Virus record (IMG/VR): IMGVR_UViG_3300048686_000091
Coordinates: 1 to 41,362 of that record
Source of the DNA: a virus
DNA length: 41,362 bases
Direction: 5' to 3' (one strand)
Numbering within the stretch: position 1 is the first letter of the stretch; every line of letters starts with the position of its first letter. This document shows positions 19,432 through 29,207 of the stretch, in pieces. The notes below the pieces were generated by a model, which saw only the letters and a list, made by a program, of their open reading frames with translations, did no database searches and was not told the DNA's origin. Position numbers and translations under genes: made by a program.

Positions 19432-20798
19432 TATCGTGCATACCTCACAATCACTATTCCTGAACCACCAGCGCTACCTGCTGAAGTTACACCAGTTTTA
19501 GCGCCACCTCCGCCGCCGCCTCCGCCAGTGTTAGCAGTTCCAGCAGTACCAACTGTTTGTTTACCACCATTACCACCACCACCAGTTCCACCAGTTCCTG
19601 CATTACCACCAGTGCCACCGTATTCAGAAGCGCCACCGCCACCTCCACCACCATAAGTAGTTGAAGTACCAGAAATAGAAGTTGTTACACCATTACCACC
19701 ATTACCACCAACAGTAGAACTTCCATTTGAACCAACGGCTCCTGCACCACCGCCACCACCGCCACCATAAGTAACGCCTTGGTCAGTACCATTACCACCT
19801 GCGTAACCTTGATTAGCAGTTCCAGCACCACCAGTTACACCAGTATTTAAACCAGTACCACGACCGCCACCACCAGAACCACCAGTACCACCATTTGCTG
19901 ATGAATTATTTCCAGCACCTTTACCACCACCAGTAGAAGTTATTGAACCAAATACTGAATTAGAACCAGCAGTATTAGCACCACCACCACCGCCAATAGT
20001 AACTGTGTAATTTGTTGATGCAGTTAAACTTAAAGCAGATTCTAAAGAACCACCACCACCTGTTGCGCCAACAGTGCAACGTAAACCACCTGCACCACCA
20101 CCGCCACCAGTATCTTGAGAAACAACAGCAGTTCCACCGCCACCACCACCAGCGACAACAAGATAGTCAACTGTTAAATTCTGTGTAGGTGTAAATGTAT
20201 CTGATGAAAGAAATGTGTGATAAATATAATTACTATCATAAGTTATTACTCCACCTGTTGCTTTAGCGCCTTCGTTAGCAACAACGTTGCTTATTCCGTA
20301 TAGGGTTGCTGTAGTGTATTGAACATAATTATTACCAGAACTGAAAAGTTTAATTGAAGTTATAGCAGAAGTGCTAGTCCATATTCCAGCATTCATACCC
20401 ATATGTGCTTCAGTAGCATTATTTTCACCAGTATATTCTAAAAAAATAGATTTATAATTTGATGAAGTATAATTAAGAATGTCAAATATTACTGTACCAA
20501 AAACTGATGCAGTAGCATTAGCACCAGCAACATCCCAATTTGTTATAGAAGTTGCTGAAGAAGAATAATCTGAAGCAGTAGCAGAACCATCTCCTCTTGC
20601 TCTAACCCATTTATAATTACTTCCAGTGTCAGAATTAAATTGTAAAGCACCACCACCGTAAACGTTTCCTTGTAAACTTCTAGCAGATAAAACAATTCTC
20701 AAATCAGTATATGTTTGAGGAATACTAGTAAACTCAATACTAGATGAACCACCAGAACCAACAGTAATAGTTTGAATCTTTTTAAATGTATTAGCCAT
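19431..20798 (-). CDS. Fibre protein with glycine-rich tip, 455 aa
   Basis: Residues 1-170 form a strand-rich domain (ITVGSGGSSSIEFTSIPQTYTDLRI; ALQFNSDTGSNYKWVR) also found in the genes at 20798-21310 and 21310-21849. From about 185 on comes FTPTQNLTVDYLVVAGGGGGG, then over 200 residues of Gly-rich segments, ending GGSGIVIVRYAR. Glycine-rich tips of this kind bind receptors in other phages. It is the best candidate receptor-binding protein. Confidence 0.75.
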   Translation of the reverse strand: MANTFKKIQTITVGSGGSSSIEFTSIPQTYTDLRIVLSARSLQGNVYGGGALQFNSDTGSNYKWVRARGDGSATASDYSSSATSITNWDVAGANATASVFGTVIFDILNYTSSNYKSIFLEYTGENNATEAHMGMNAGIWTSTSAITSIKLFSSGNNYVQYTTATLYGISNVVANEGAKATGGVITYDSNYIYHTFLSSDTFTPTQNLTVDYLVVAGGGGGGTAVVSQDTGGGGGAGGLRCTVGATGGGGSLESALSLTASTNYTVTIGGGGGANTAGSNSVFGSITSTGGGKGAGNNSSANGGTGGSGGGGRGTGLNTGVTGGAGTANQGYAGGNGTDQGVTYGGGGGGGAGAVGSNGSSTVGGNGGNGVTTSISGTSTTYGGGGGGGASEYGGTGGNAGTGGTGGGGNGGKQTVGTAGTANTGGGGGGGGAKTGVTSAGSAGGSGIVIVRYAR

Positions 20799-21310
20799 TA
20801 CGCATTCGCTCCTTTAATGCCATACAAATTAAATGTTGAACCTGAACCAAAATTAGCATTAGTTGAAAATCTTACTTCATTGACAGCAGCAGTACTTCTC
20901 CACATACTAGAAATTAAACCAGTATAAGTTGAACCAGTACTATTGCCTGGTTCATTTGCTCTAGTTAAAAAACTTTTATATGTAGTAGTATTAGCATAAT
21001 CAAATATATGTGTATAAAAAATTATAGGTGTTCCAGTTGATGCACCAACACCCCAACCACCTAAACTTTGTGCCGAAGTATTACCTTTATCAGAAGATAC
21101 AGCAGTTCCAGAACCATAAAGACGCACATAAGAATAATTAGAACCACTATCATTATTCAAAAAAATATTTGAATTAAATGTATTTCCTTGAGTTAAAGGA
21201 ATACTAACTAAAACTAAATCAGTATAAGTTGATGGAATACTACTAAAAGTTACCGAAGTAGTAGCCGCATTAACAGTTATAGATGCTATTGGTACATAGG
21301 TTGCTGCCAT
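20798..21310 (-). CDS. Fibre-domain paralogue, 170 aa
   Basis: It consists of the single domain shared with the flanking genes: VTFSSIPSTYTDLVLVSIPL, NDSGSNYSYVRLYGSG, and a C-terminal AVNEVRFSTN followed by FNLYGIKG. Spacing to neighbours is one base. The fold is probably a jelly-roll-like lectin. Virion location is inferred from the cluster. Confidence 0.65.
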   Translation of the reverse strand: MAATYVPIASITVNAATTSVTFSSIPSTYTDLVLVSIPLTQGNTFNSNIFLNNDSGSNYSYVRLYGSGTAVSSDKGNTSAQSLGGWGVGASTGTPIIFYTHIFDYANTTTYKSFLTRANEPGNSTGSTYTGLISSMWRSTAAVNEVRFSTNANFGSGSTFNLYGIKGANA

Positions 21311-21849
21311 TATGCTGTCACCCCATAAAGTGAGTAAGAAGAATATTGAGAAAAATTACCACTTGCAGGATAAATTTTTATAGAAGTAATAGCATTAGTT
21401 GAACGCCAATTACCTGACCTTAACAAAACATAAGCACTTGAATTATTAGTTGCACCAGTTAAAGTACGAATTGTTTTAAATTTATTAGTATTTTTATAAT
21501 CTAAAATATCTATAACTGCTTCTCCAAAAACACTTGTATCTGTAAAACCATAATTTACTTTCATAAATGATTGTGTAGAACCAGGACTACTAAAAGCAGT
21601 AGCACCATCACCCCAAAGTTCGTGCCAAGAATAATTAGAACCAGTATCAGAATTAAACTGCATATAATCATTACCTTCAGTTGCGTGTCTAGATATTCCT
21701 CTAACTTGTAAATGAGTATAATTAGAAGGAATAGAAGTAAACTCTATAGAAGAAGCACCACCACTACCAACAGTAGTAGTAGCAATCTGATAAAAATCAG
21801 TCAACTTAATAGACTGATTACTAGAAGCAGTAATACCAAAAATAGGCAT
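21310..21849 (-). CDS. Fibre-domain paralogue, 179 aa
   Basis: The start is ATG 21849 (MPIFGITASSNQSI), on the stop of the upstream gene. The domain matches the next two genes: VGSGGASSIEFTSIPSNYTHLQV, MQFNSDTGSNYSWHELWGDG, AITSIKIYPASG and SLYGV. Three such genes in a row suggest tandem duplication and divergence of host-binding domains. Confidence 0.65.
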   Translation of the reverse strand: MPIFGITASSNQSIKLTDFYQIATTTVGSGGASSIEFTSIPSNYTHLQVRGISRHATEGNDYMQFNSDTGSNYSWHELWGDGATAFSSPGSTQSFMKVNYGFTDTSVFGEAVIDILDYKNTNKFKTIRTLTGATNNSSAYVLLRSGNWRSTNAITSIKIYPASGNFSQYSSYSLYGVTA

Positions 21850-22202
21850 CAGGCACTCACATCCCCAACAAGAACCCAAGTATCAGTAGCACGCTTAATC
21901 AAAGTAGCACCAGACCACTGAGCACGAAACTTCAAACCAGGAGTCGCATTAACAGTAACACCACTTGCACCAGCAACAGTAACCTGACCAGCACCAGTCT
22001 GCAACAAATGAACCTGAGAACCAACAGGAAAAGCCACAGAAGAATTAAGAGGAACAGTTAAAGTAATCGCAGAAGCATTACTCAACTCAACCATAGTATT
22101 ATTTCCATCAGTCAAAACAAGAGTATATGTTGTACCAGTCTGAGCATTAGTAGCCAACGCTGCAGAAGGAGAAACAGTACCACCAATAATCGTAACAGCC
22201 AT
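21849..22202 (-). CDS. Fibre-tip-like beta protein, 117 aa
   Basis: The whole protein resembles the last 100 residues of the gene at 22531-23292: TGTTYTLVLTDGNN, ITLTVPLNSSVAFPVGSQVHLLQTGAGQVTV, LKFRAQWSGATLIK and WVLVGDV. It is therefore a free copy of that C-terminal domain, probably a fibre head or decoration. Confidence 0.65.
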   Translation of the reverse strand: MAVTIIGGTVSPSAALATNAQTGTTYTLVLTDGNNTMVELSNASAITLTVPLNSSVAFPVGSQVHLLQTGAGQVTVAGASGVTVNATPGLKFRAQWSGATLIKRATDTWVLVGDVSA

Positions 22203-22531
22203 TAACTTATCTCACTTCCGAAAGCACTAAAAGAAGAAGTTCCATTAGTGGAATAAACAGTAATAACATCAGTAGCATCCAAAGTTGCACCAATAGTTAA
22301 AGTCAACACAGCACCAGAAGCCAACGGAACACCATAAGCAATATAATGTTGTGTAGCCAAACTTGCACCAGCTGGTCTTATTGCTATACGAATAGTGTCC
22401 TGATTAGCACTAGTGTTAGCAACATTTATAGTAGACACAATAGTGTCAGTTGCTGAAGGAACAGTGTACAGCGTTGTAGCTGAAGCAGCACTAGGTGCTG
22501 ACTGTCCAAGAACCTTATATACGGTAGGCAT
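22202..22531 (-). CDS. Small beta-sandwich structural protein, 109 aa
   Basis: The start is ATG 22531 on the upstream stop (MPTVYKVLGQSAPSAAS). The pattern TTLYTVPSATDTIVSTINVANTS, IRIAIRPAG, and YIAYGVPLASGAVLTLTIGATL resembles small virion decoration or baseplate-associated proteins common in aquatic phages. Exact role unknown. Confidence 0.6.
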   Translation of the reverse strand: MPTVYKVLGQSAPSAASATTLYTVPSATDTIVSTINVANTSANQDTIRIAIRPAGASLATQHYIAYGVPLASGAVLTLTIGATLDATDVITVYSTNGTSSFSAFGSEIS

Positions 22532-23292
22532 TAGGCGGTCACATCTCCAATCAAAACCCAAGAATTAATACCAACTTTGATAACAGTAGCAACAGAATAT
22601 TGTGCACGTGTTTTCAAACCATTAGAAGAATAAATACTAACACCTGATGCGCCAGTAAGAGTTACTTGACCAGTACCAGATTGGTATAAATGAATTTGTG
22701 AACCAGTAGGGTAAGCAACACTAGAAGCAGCGGGAATAGTTACAGAAATACCTGTACTATCTAAAGTTAAAAGTTTATTACCATCACCTAAAACAGTAGT
22801 ATATGCAGTACCTGTTTGAGTATTTAAACTAACAACTAAAGGACCACCACCAGCATCAGTACTATGGTCGTGAGTAGCATTAGCAAACGAAGCAATAGTA
22901 GGTGTAGTTAAAGTCTTATTAGTAAGAGTCTGTGTATCTGAAGTACCAACAACAGAACCAGTAACACCGTGCACACCAGCAGAAGCAGCAATATGTTCCT
23001 GTGGTTCACGAAGGTCACGTGCTGAGATAACGTGTTTAACAGCAGCACCGGCATCGTGAGAAGTACCAGAAGTACCATCTTGGCCACGAACAATAGTTAA
23101 TGTTGTACCAGCGGCAGCAGTTACGTTAACAAGTTCCTCAGAAGAAGTATCATAACTTAAAGCCAAAGTATATGGATATGAAGCAGGAAACCCTGAAGTA
23201 GAAGCAACAGTAATACTTGTTGCAGAACTATTAACAGCACCAGTTAAAGTGGTGTCAACAGCAGTAGACGAATAATAGCGATTAACAGGCAT
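22531..23292 (-). CDS. Tail fibre-like protein, 253 aa
   Basis: The N-terminal domain has SATSITVASTSGFPASYPYTLAL and LTIVRGQDGTSGTSHDAGAAVKH, common in phage tail proteins. Then comes the VHGVTGSVVGTSDTQTLTNKTL linker, seen in many fibres. The C-terminal 100 residues recur in the gene at 21849-22202. It probably bridges the tail to distal fibre proteins. Confidence 0.7.
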   Translation of the reverse strand: MPVNRYYSSTAVDTTLTGAVNSSATSITVASTSGFPASYPYTLALSYDTSSEELVNVTAAAGTTLTIVRGQDGTSGTSHDAGAAVKHVISARDLREPQEHIAASAGVHGVTGSVVGTSDTQTLTNKTLTTPTIASFANATHDHSTDAGGGPLVVSLNTQTGTAYTTVLGDGNKLLTLDSTGISVTIPAASSVAYPTGSQIHLYQSGTGQVTLTGASGVSIYSSNGLKTRAQYSVATVIKVGINSWVLIGDVTA

Positions 23293-23295
23293 CTG

Positions 23296-24189
23296 TTACC
23301 TTCCGTATCTTACGCGAATTGGGAAATCTTCCTGCTGGCGTTTAGAAGCAACAGAAAGTCTTTGTTGATATAGTTGAAAAAGAGCACGTGTAACAGTTCC
23401 ACCAGAACCAACAGGTGCAGACTGGTCAATAGCATCAACTTCTGCTGTTTGACCAGGAAGACGAGAAACATCTAAATAACCAGCAACACGATAAGCTGCA
23501 CCTAAAACAACAGGTTCTTTAGCATAAGCTGGTAAATATGTTACGTCTTCAAAATCATCAGATGGTAAATATAATTCTTGTGGTTGACGTGAATACACTA
23601 CGTGAACAGTACGACCAGGAACAATACCATCATAAACAGAAACAGTTTTACCAGTATTGAAAGTACCAACATAAGCGTTTTTGTTTATAGAATAGTTACG
23701 AACAGGAAGCCATTCTTGTGAAGGTCCTGTTGTTTGCCAACGAACCTGTAGAATCTCATCAGCTTCTGATGGAAGTTCATAAGTATTTTGGCTAGAAATA
23801 AAATCAAATGTGGTGTAATAGACACCGAACAAATCAGGAAACACACCAGTTACAGAGTTATTTATTTGTTTAGCAATAACACTTCTAGGAAAACTTGGAG
23901 AAATAGTTACCCTATCACCAATGCTATGAGGTGATTTTTGTGTACCACGGAATCCTCTACCATAAGGTGCAAGGGTTGCTGTGTTGGTTGCACGGTCAAA
24001 AGATTCAACCCACATAAGTTCATCACCAATCTCAATGAGACCTTTAGATAAAGTAGCAGCATCAGCAACAACAACAGTTGTTTGAGTATCAGTCATAGCA
24101 GAAGTTAAATAGGTTGCTTGGTCTTGGCGTTGAGTATAGCCAGATAAAGCAATAAGTGTTTCGTCAACTAAATCAGAATATGATGGCAT
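23296..24189 (-). CDS. Head-tail connector or adaptor protein, 297 aa
   Basis: The sequence has a SYSDLVDETLIALSGYTQRQDQATYL start, an insertion with TTVVVADAATLSKGLIEIGDELMWV, and a helical core typical of adaptor-type connectors (SVIAKQINNSVTGVFPDLFGV; AYAKEPVVLGAAYRVAGYL; ALFQLYQQRLSVASKRQQEDF). Role is inferred from architecture and its place between capsid and fibres. Confidence 0.6.
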   Translation of the reverse strand: MPSYSDLVDETLIALSGYTQRQDQATYLTSAMTDTQTTVVVADAATLSKGLIEIGDELMWVESFDRATNTATLAPYGRGFRGTQKSPHSIGDRVTISPSFPRSVIAKQINNSVTGVFPDLFGVYYTTFDFISSQNTYELPSEADEILQVRWQTTGPSQEWLPVRNYSINKNAYVGTFNTGKTVSVYDGIVPGRTVHVVYSRQPQELYLPSDDFEDVTYLPAYAKEPVVLGAAYRVAGYLDVSRLPGQTAEVDAIDQSAPVGSGGTVTRALFQLYQQRLSVASKRQQEDFPIRVRYGR

Positions 24190-24467
24190 TAGGAAGCAAC
24201 CTCTCTCAATGCAGGAATAGCCTCAAGCCCCGTTGTTCCTGCTAATTCATTACATACAGCATTCAAACCTTTAAAATCAGCAGCACTACGGTCAGGGTCT
24301 GCTTTCCTGTTTAATGCACCAAGTAAATCTAACCCGGTAGTGCCAGCCCAAGCATTAGCTGCACCTGCTTGGTCAAGGTACACATTACGATTAGGATATG
24401 ATGCACCACCATTAGCAAGTCTGTTTAATTCGTCAACTAGAGTTGAGCCAGCAAAACCGTAAGTCAT
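24189..24467 (-). CDS. Structural-region protein, 92 aa
   Basis: The protein carries two related segments (TLVDELNRLANGG and LDLLGALNRKA; AWAGTTGLDLL and ELAGTTGLEAI), so it contains an internal duplication. I recall similar proteins near connectors of actinophages, without known function. Starts on the stop of the basic protein upstream. Confidence 0.6.
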   Translation of the reverse strand: MTYGFAGSTLVDELNRLANGGASYPNRNVYLDQAGAANAWAGTTGLDLLGALNRKADPDRSAADFKGLNAVCNELAGTTGLEAIPALREVAS

Positions 24468-24619
24468 TATTTCTTCTTTCTCGCAACAGCCATATTGTCA
24501 ATCAAGTTAGGATAAGGACGACCAGCTTTTTTAGCACGTGCCTTAGCAGCAGCCTTTTGGCTATCTGTTAACTTGGTTGATTTCTTTTTAGGGTTCTTTG
24601 TTTCCCAAACTTTTTTCAT
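24467..24619 (-). CDS. Basic small protein, 50 aa
   Basis: MKKVWETKNPKKKSTKL, then QKAAAKARAKKAGRPYPNLIDN, is typical of short Lys-rich proteins near structural genes in aquatic phages. Starts in an ATGA overlap and ends on the next ATG. It is probably a DNA-binding or internal virion peptide; that is inference from charge. Confidence 0.6.
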   Translation of the reverse strand: MKKVWETKNPKKKSTKLTDSQKAAAKARAKKAGRPYPNLIDNMAVARKKK

Positions 24620-24897
24620 CTGCAACTACAATCCCACGCACGTAACGATTTGTTTATGCGTGAATTAGGGTCTCTTGATGTTTTTGCTGAAGTAAGTTTA
24701 GATTTCATTCCACACATACGACTACAAAAACTTTTACGTCTAGCAGCAGACTTAGGAGACCTTTTAGCCTCTGCACTTTTAACAGGAGGTTTTAAATTAC
24801 CACCAGTAGATTTATTATATGAAGCACGTCCCTTAGCGTTTAAACCACCTTTAGGATTCTTGCCTTCTTTACGTTGCCAAGCAGGTGATTTAGCCAT
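24616..24897 (-). CDS. Small basic phage protein (DUF6321-like), 93 aa
   Basis: MAKSPAWQRKEGKNPKGGLNAKGRASYNK, in two parts, and KSFCSRMCGMKSKL with DPNSRINKSLRAWDC match a class I recall as DUF6321, common in aquatic phages. It is rich in Lys, Arg and Ser with four Cys. Role unknown. The assignment is from memory of the motif. Confidence 0.75.
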   Translation of the reverse strand: MAKSPAWQRKEGKNPKGGLNAKGRASYNKSTGGNLKPPVKSAEAKRSPKSAARRKSFCSRMCGMKSKLTSAKTSRDPNSRINKSLRAWDCSCR

Positions 24898-25032
24898 CTA
24901 TTTCTTTTTACCCATTTTCTTCATACTTGACATTTTTTTAGCCTTCTTCAAATCTGCACCAGTAATCTTTTTACGTGGTTCAGCAATAGCAGCTAAGCCT
25001 TTTTGTTTCTTTGAATATTTACTGTATGGCAT
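24898..25032 (-). CDS. Lys-rich small protein, 44 aa
   Basis: The frame begins at ATG 25032, sharing a base with the previous stop, and ends next to the following ATG. The product (PYSKYSKKQKGLAAIAEPRKKITGADL in parts, ending KKMGKKK) is about 36 percent Lys/Arg. It resembles small internal or DNA-condensing phage peptides. Tight packing supports it. Confidence 0.55.
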   Translation of the reverse strand: MPYSKYSKKQKGLAAIAEPRKKITGADLKKAKKMSSMKKMGKKK

Positions 25033-25193
25033 TATTTTCCTTTCGGTTCGTTAGTGTATTCTCCAACCTCAACATACTTTGGTTGAGCAGGACGTGGAGG
25101 AACTCCACCTTTAGCTTTAGCAGGCTTGTTTACTGCTGAACCGCCAACACCATAAGGTGTAACAGCACCGTAGCATCCACATTCATAACACAT
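25032..25193 (-). CDS. Cys-motif small protein, 53 aa
   Basis: MCYECGCYGAVTPYG gives CxxCxC at the very N-terminus; the remainder is Pro/Lys rich and probably unstructured. Short proteins beginning MCYxCGCY occur in the structural regions of many aquatic phages. Overlaps the next gene by one base. Confidence 0.6.
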   Translation of the reverse strand: MCYECGCYGAVTPYGVGGSAVNKPAKAKGGVPPRPAQPKYVEVGEYTNEPKGK

Positions 25194-25195
25194 AT

Positions 25196-25519
25196 TTACA
25201 TTCCTAACTCGTTAACAGCCTTCGCTGCTTTCTTTGACTTGGCAAGTCTGTCCGCCGGTGGCATAGTATTACCATCATAGGCCCTACCAAGATTCTCACT
25301 GGCCTTATGTGCGGCCTTTATTGCTTTCATACTTGTACCAGCAGGTTGTATACCTTGTGCTCTAGCACTAGCATAAGCATTTAATTCAGCATCCCATTTA
25401 CGTTTAGGGATTTCACGCATATGTGCAGCATCACCAGGATGAAGTTCTAATGTTGACGCTTTACAACCAAAACAACCTTCAACATATTCAGGATGAGTTT
25501 TAAGTCTATGCAGTGACAT
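25196..25519 (-). CDS. Conserved phage protein with N-terminal Cys pair, 107 aa
   Basis: SLHRLKTHPEYVEGCFGCKASTLELHPGDA has a His and CxxC arrangement resembling a small zinc site. The rest is helical and basic (RKWDAELNAYASARAQG; KAIKAAHKASENLGRAYDG). I have seen this N-terminus in actinophage proteins of unknown role. Overlaps the glycosyltransferase gene by 14 bases. Confidence 0.65.
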   Translation of the reverse strand: MSLHRLKTHPEYVEGCFGCKASTLELHPGDAAHMREIPKRKWDAELNAYASARAQGIQPAGTSMKAIKAAHKASENLGRAYDGNTMPPADRLAKSKKAAKAVNELGM

Positions 25520-26561
25520 TTTCCTCTAACCATTTCAAATTATCCTGCAAACGACCATCATTAGGGTTAGCATCAACAGCCATCTTAGCGTACTTTAAAG
25601 ACTCTTCTTTTTTACCAAGTTGCCAACCAGAAACTGAAAGCAAATCATAACAACGCCAATCCCAAATAGACTGGTCATTCAAATAATGTGTAGAAGGTTC
25701 AAGTTCAAAAACTTTACTCGCAGCATCCCAACAACCTTGCCAGTTACCAACAGTATAAGAAAACTGGGCAAAACTAAACCAAGGTTCCAACTCTGTAGGA
25801 TTCTCTTTAATAGCTCTCTGAAACCATTTTAAAGCATTCTCATTATTACCAAGTTCTTGAGAAGCCTGACCAGCAGCCCTACACACAGCAGAACGTTCAA
25901 CATACCATCCACCTGCCTGTAAAGTACTGAAAGCAGATTCAATAACCTTTTCCCAATTCTTATGAAAAAAGTATTCACGTGTAAGATAAGCCCACATACG
26001 AGCATCACGTGGGTCTTCGTGCACAGCAGCCTCAAGCATTGGAAGATAATAAGTTCTTTGCTTACTATCATCCGGTTTATGAAAAACTGTTAAATCATAA
26101 TCTAAAGTTTTTTCTTCACCTTCAGCATATCTAAAGGTTACTTCGTGACAAGCCTTAATCCAACGATAACCCCACCTTGCGTGAAGTCTATTATTGTTTT
26201 TCCACTTGTTACCCGTATGCCACCATAACCATCCACGACCAGTATCAGGTTCCCAAGTTTGTCTTATAGTATGAAAAAAATCTGATTCAGGAATTTCATC
26301 CATATCAAGACTTAAACAAACATCAACATCATCAGGCACTAAAGCAAGAGCTGCATTACGTGCATCATCAAACCTGAAAGGTTTAACAGATATTTGATGA
26401 ACAATAACACCGTGTTTACGAAGAATATCTTGAGTACCATCAGTAGAACCAGTATCTGCAACTATTCTTATATCAGCATCTTTAGTGGCTTCAGCCCATC
26501 TACTTGCGTGTTTTACTTCATTTAAAGCAATTGTATATACAGCAATTTTTGGTTTTTTCAT
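25506..26561 (-). CDS. Glycosyltransferase family 2 with TPR domain, 351 aa
   Basis: I start at ATG 26561 behind GGGG. The N-terminal domain has VYTIALNEVKHASRW, ADTGSTDGTQD and SLDMDEIP (the DxD-like metal site), as in family 2 transferases. From about residue 190 there are TPR-like helical repeats (ALKWFQRAIKENPTELEPW; SLKYAKMAVDANPNDGRL). Lying between a collagen-like fibre and small structural genes, it may glycosylate virion proteins or surface sugars. Confidence 0.8.
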   Translation of the reverse strand: MKKPKIAVYTIALNEVKHASRWAEATKDADIRIVADTGSTDGTQDILRKHGVIVHQISVKPFRFDDARNAALALVPDDVDVCLSLDMDEIPESDFFHTIRQTWEPDTGRGWLWWHTGNKWKNNNRLHARWGYRWIKACHEVTFRYAEGEEKTLDYDLTVFHKPDDSKQRTYYLPMLEAAVHEDPRDARMWAYLTREYFFHKNWEKVIESAFSTLQAGGWYVERSAVCRAAGQASQELGNNENALKWFQRAIKENPTELEPWFSFAQFSYTVGNWQGCWDAASKVFELEPSTHYLNDQSIWDWRCYDLLSVSGWQLGKKEESLKYAKMAVDANPNDGRLQDNLKWLEENVTA

Positions 26562-26575
26562 TGTCCCCAATATAA

Positions 26576-27899
<1,324 letters not shown>

Positions 27900-28160
27900 T
27901 TATTCCTCTGTAATATAGGCGCCGTAACCGGCTGCGATTAAACTTGTACGTTCACTTGCAGAAATCAAAGTAGCGTGACCACCCGGATAGTAATATAAAG
28001 CCGATTGTGTCTCATCAACGCTAGGTGTGCGAATGCTAGAATATGTCCCGTTAGCATTCTGTAAAATACTATTAGCCCTATTTAATTTATATCTCCAAAA
28101 CAACGGACCGCCACCGGCAGGGCCTTCCTCAACAGTGGGTGGAGTAAAATAATATGCCAT
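27900..28160 (-). CDS. Structural-region protein, 86 aa
   Basis: The product (YYFTPPTVEEGPAGGGPLFWRYKLNRANSIL in parts; YYYPGGHATLISASERTSLIAAGYG) is Tyr/Gly/Pro rich with a helical centre. Similar small proteins follow capsid genes in aquatic phages. It starts just after the capsid terminator. Function unknown. Confidence 0.6.
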   Translation of the reverse strand: MAYYFTPPTVEEGPAGGGPLFWRYKLNRANSILQNANGTYSSIRTPSVDETQSALYYYPGGHATLISASERTSLIAAGYGAYITEE

Positions 28161-28177
28161 TGTTTCCTTTCATAAAA

Positions 28178-28203
28178 TAACCCCCACCCGAAGATGGGGG
28201 TTA
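28178..28203 (-). terminator. Terminator after the major capsid gene
   Basis: TAACCCCCA (28178-28186) and TGGGGGTTA (28195-28203) form a perfect 9-bp stem. On the minus strand the stem is followed by TTTTATG. It probably causes partial termination or protects the 3' end of the capsid message. Confidence 0.75.
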
Positions 28204-28218
28204 CGATTATCTACTTAA

Positions 28219-29169
28219 TTAAGCGTTGTTAATTGAAGAAGTAGATTCAATGCGGTACAAGGCTGCTTCACGGTAGCGAGCAAAACCTAACACGCCGTAC
28301 CATCCGATTGGACGGAAACGCATTAATTTATCAGTAACTGGACCGATAATTACGTGTGGTTCTTCAGCTACTGCTTCAGCAAGAGCTTGTTTACCAGCAA
28401 GAATTGTGCGGAATACGCGTGCACTTGAACCACCGTCTGTAGCATTGTACATACGTGGTGATTCTACGAACATTGCACCTTCGTATACACCGATAGACCC
28501 TGGCCATAGATTGCCAGCACCTGATTCGTTGTAAACGTGTGCTTCGCGCCATCCACCTGCACCTGTTTCAGCACGAAGGTCGTGTGAAACTTCAGGGTGG
28601 ATACCTACCCAGTACAAGTCACCAACGCGTGGGACTGCCTTGTTAGCACGTAATTTAGCAATCGCTCTGCGAATGTTTGCTGAGGTGATTTGAGATGCAG
28701 TTCCACCGGTAACACCAGTAGTTGTTGAACCTCCACCTGAGTAGATTACGTTGCTTCCTTGGCGAAGTACGGTTTGTGCAAATCCGTCAATAGAATCTGC
28801 CATATTGAATGCGATGATGTCAGCGATTGCTGGGTCAACATCACTCAATGAGAACAGTTCTAATTTACGTGTTGCAATCGCAGCATTACCGTATTCGTTT
28901 AAGGTTACGGTTACGCTGGATGTATTTCCTAAAGCAACTGAATCTGGGTCAGTTGTTTCAGTTAAAGTACCAGTAACTGCAGATAAATCTGTGTATAATT
29001 GGAATACGACAGATGAACCTGGCATTGCTTGTTGTGCTGGACGTTTGTCTGCAACGTCTCTAATAAGAGGCATTGCACGCAATGCAAATTCTACATAACG
29101 GTCATAAGCAGTTTGTACTAAGGATGTTCCTAAGGACGAAGTGCTTGTATCTGTATATGCATTAGCCAA
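28219..29169 (-). CDS. Major capsid protein, N4-gp56-like, 316 aa
   Basis: The chain FALRAMPLIRDVADKRPAQQAMPG, VTVTLNEYGNAAIATRKLELFS, and LYWVGIHPEVSHDLRAETGAGGWREAH follows the N4-gp56 family of HK97-fold capsid proteins, whose length it also fits. Position after the scaffold gene and the private terminator both fit a highly expressed coat gene. Confidence 0.88.
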   Translation of the reverse strand: MANAYTDTSTSSLGTSLVQTAYDRYVEFALRAMPLIRDVADKRPAQQAMPGSSVVFQLYTDLSAVTGTLTETTDPDSVALGNTSSVTVTLNEYGNAAIATRKLELFSLSDVDPAIADIIAFNMADSIDGFAQTVLRQGSNVIYSGGGSTTTGVTGGTASQITSANIRRAIAKLRANKAVPRVGDLYWVGIHPEVSHDLRAETGAGGWREAHVYNESGAGNLWPGSIGVYEGAMFVESPRMYNATDGGSSARVFRTILAGKQALAEAVAEEPHVIIGPVTDKLMRFRPIGWYGVLGFARYREAALYRIESTSSINNA

Positions 29170-29207
29170 TGTAGTTCACCTTCTTTCAAGGTTGATAGTA
29201 GTTGCTA

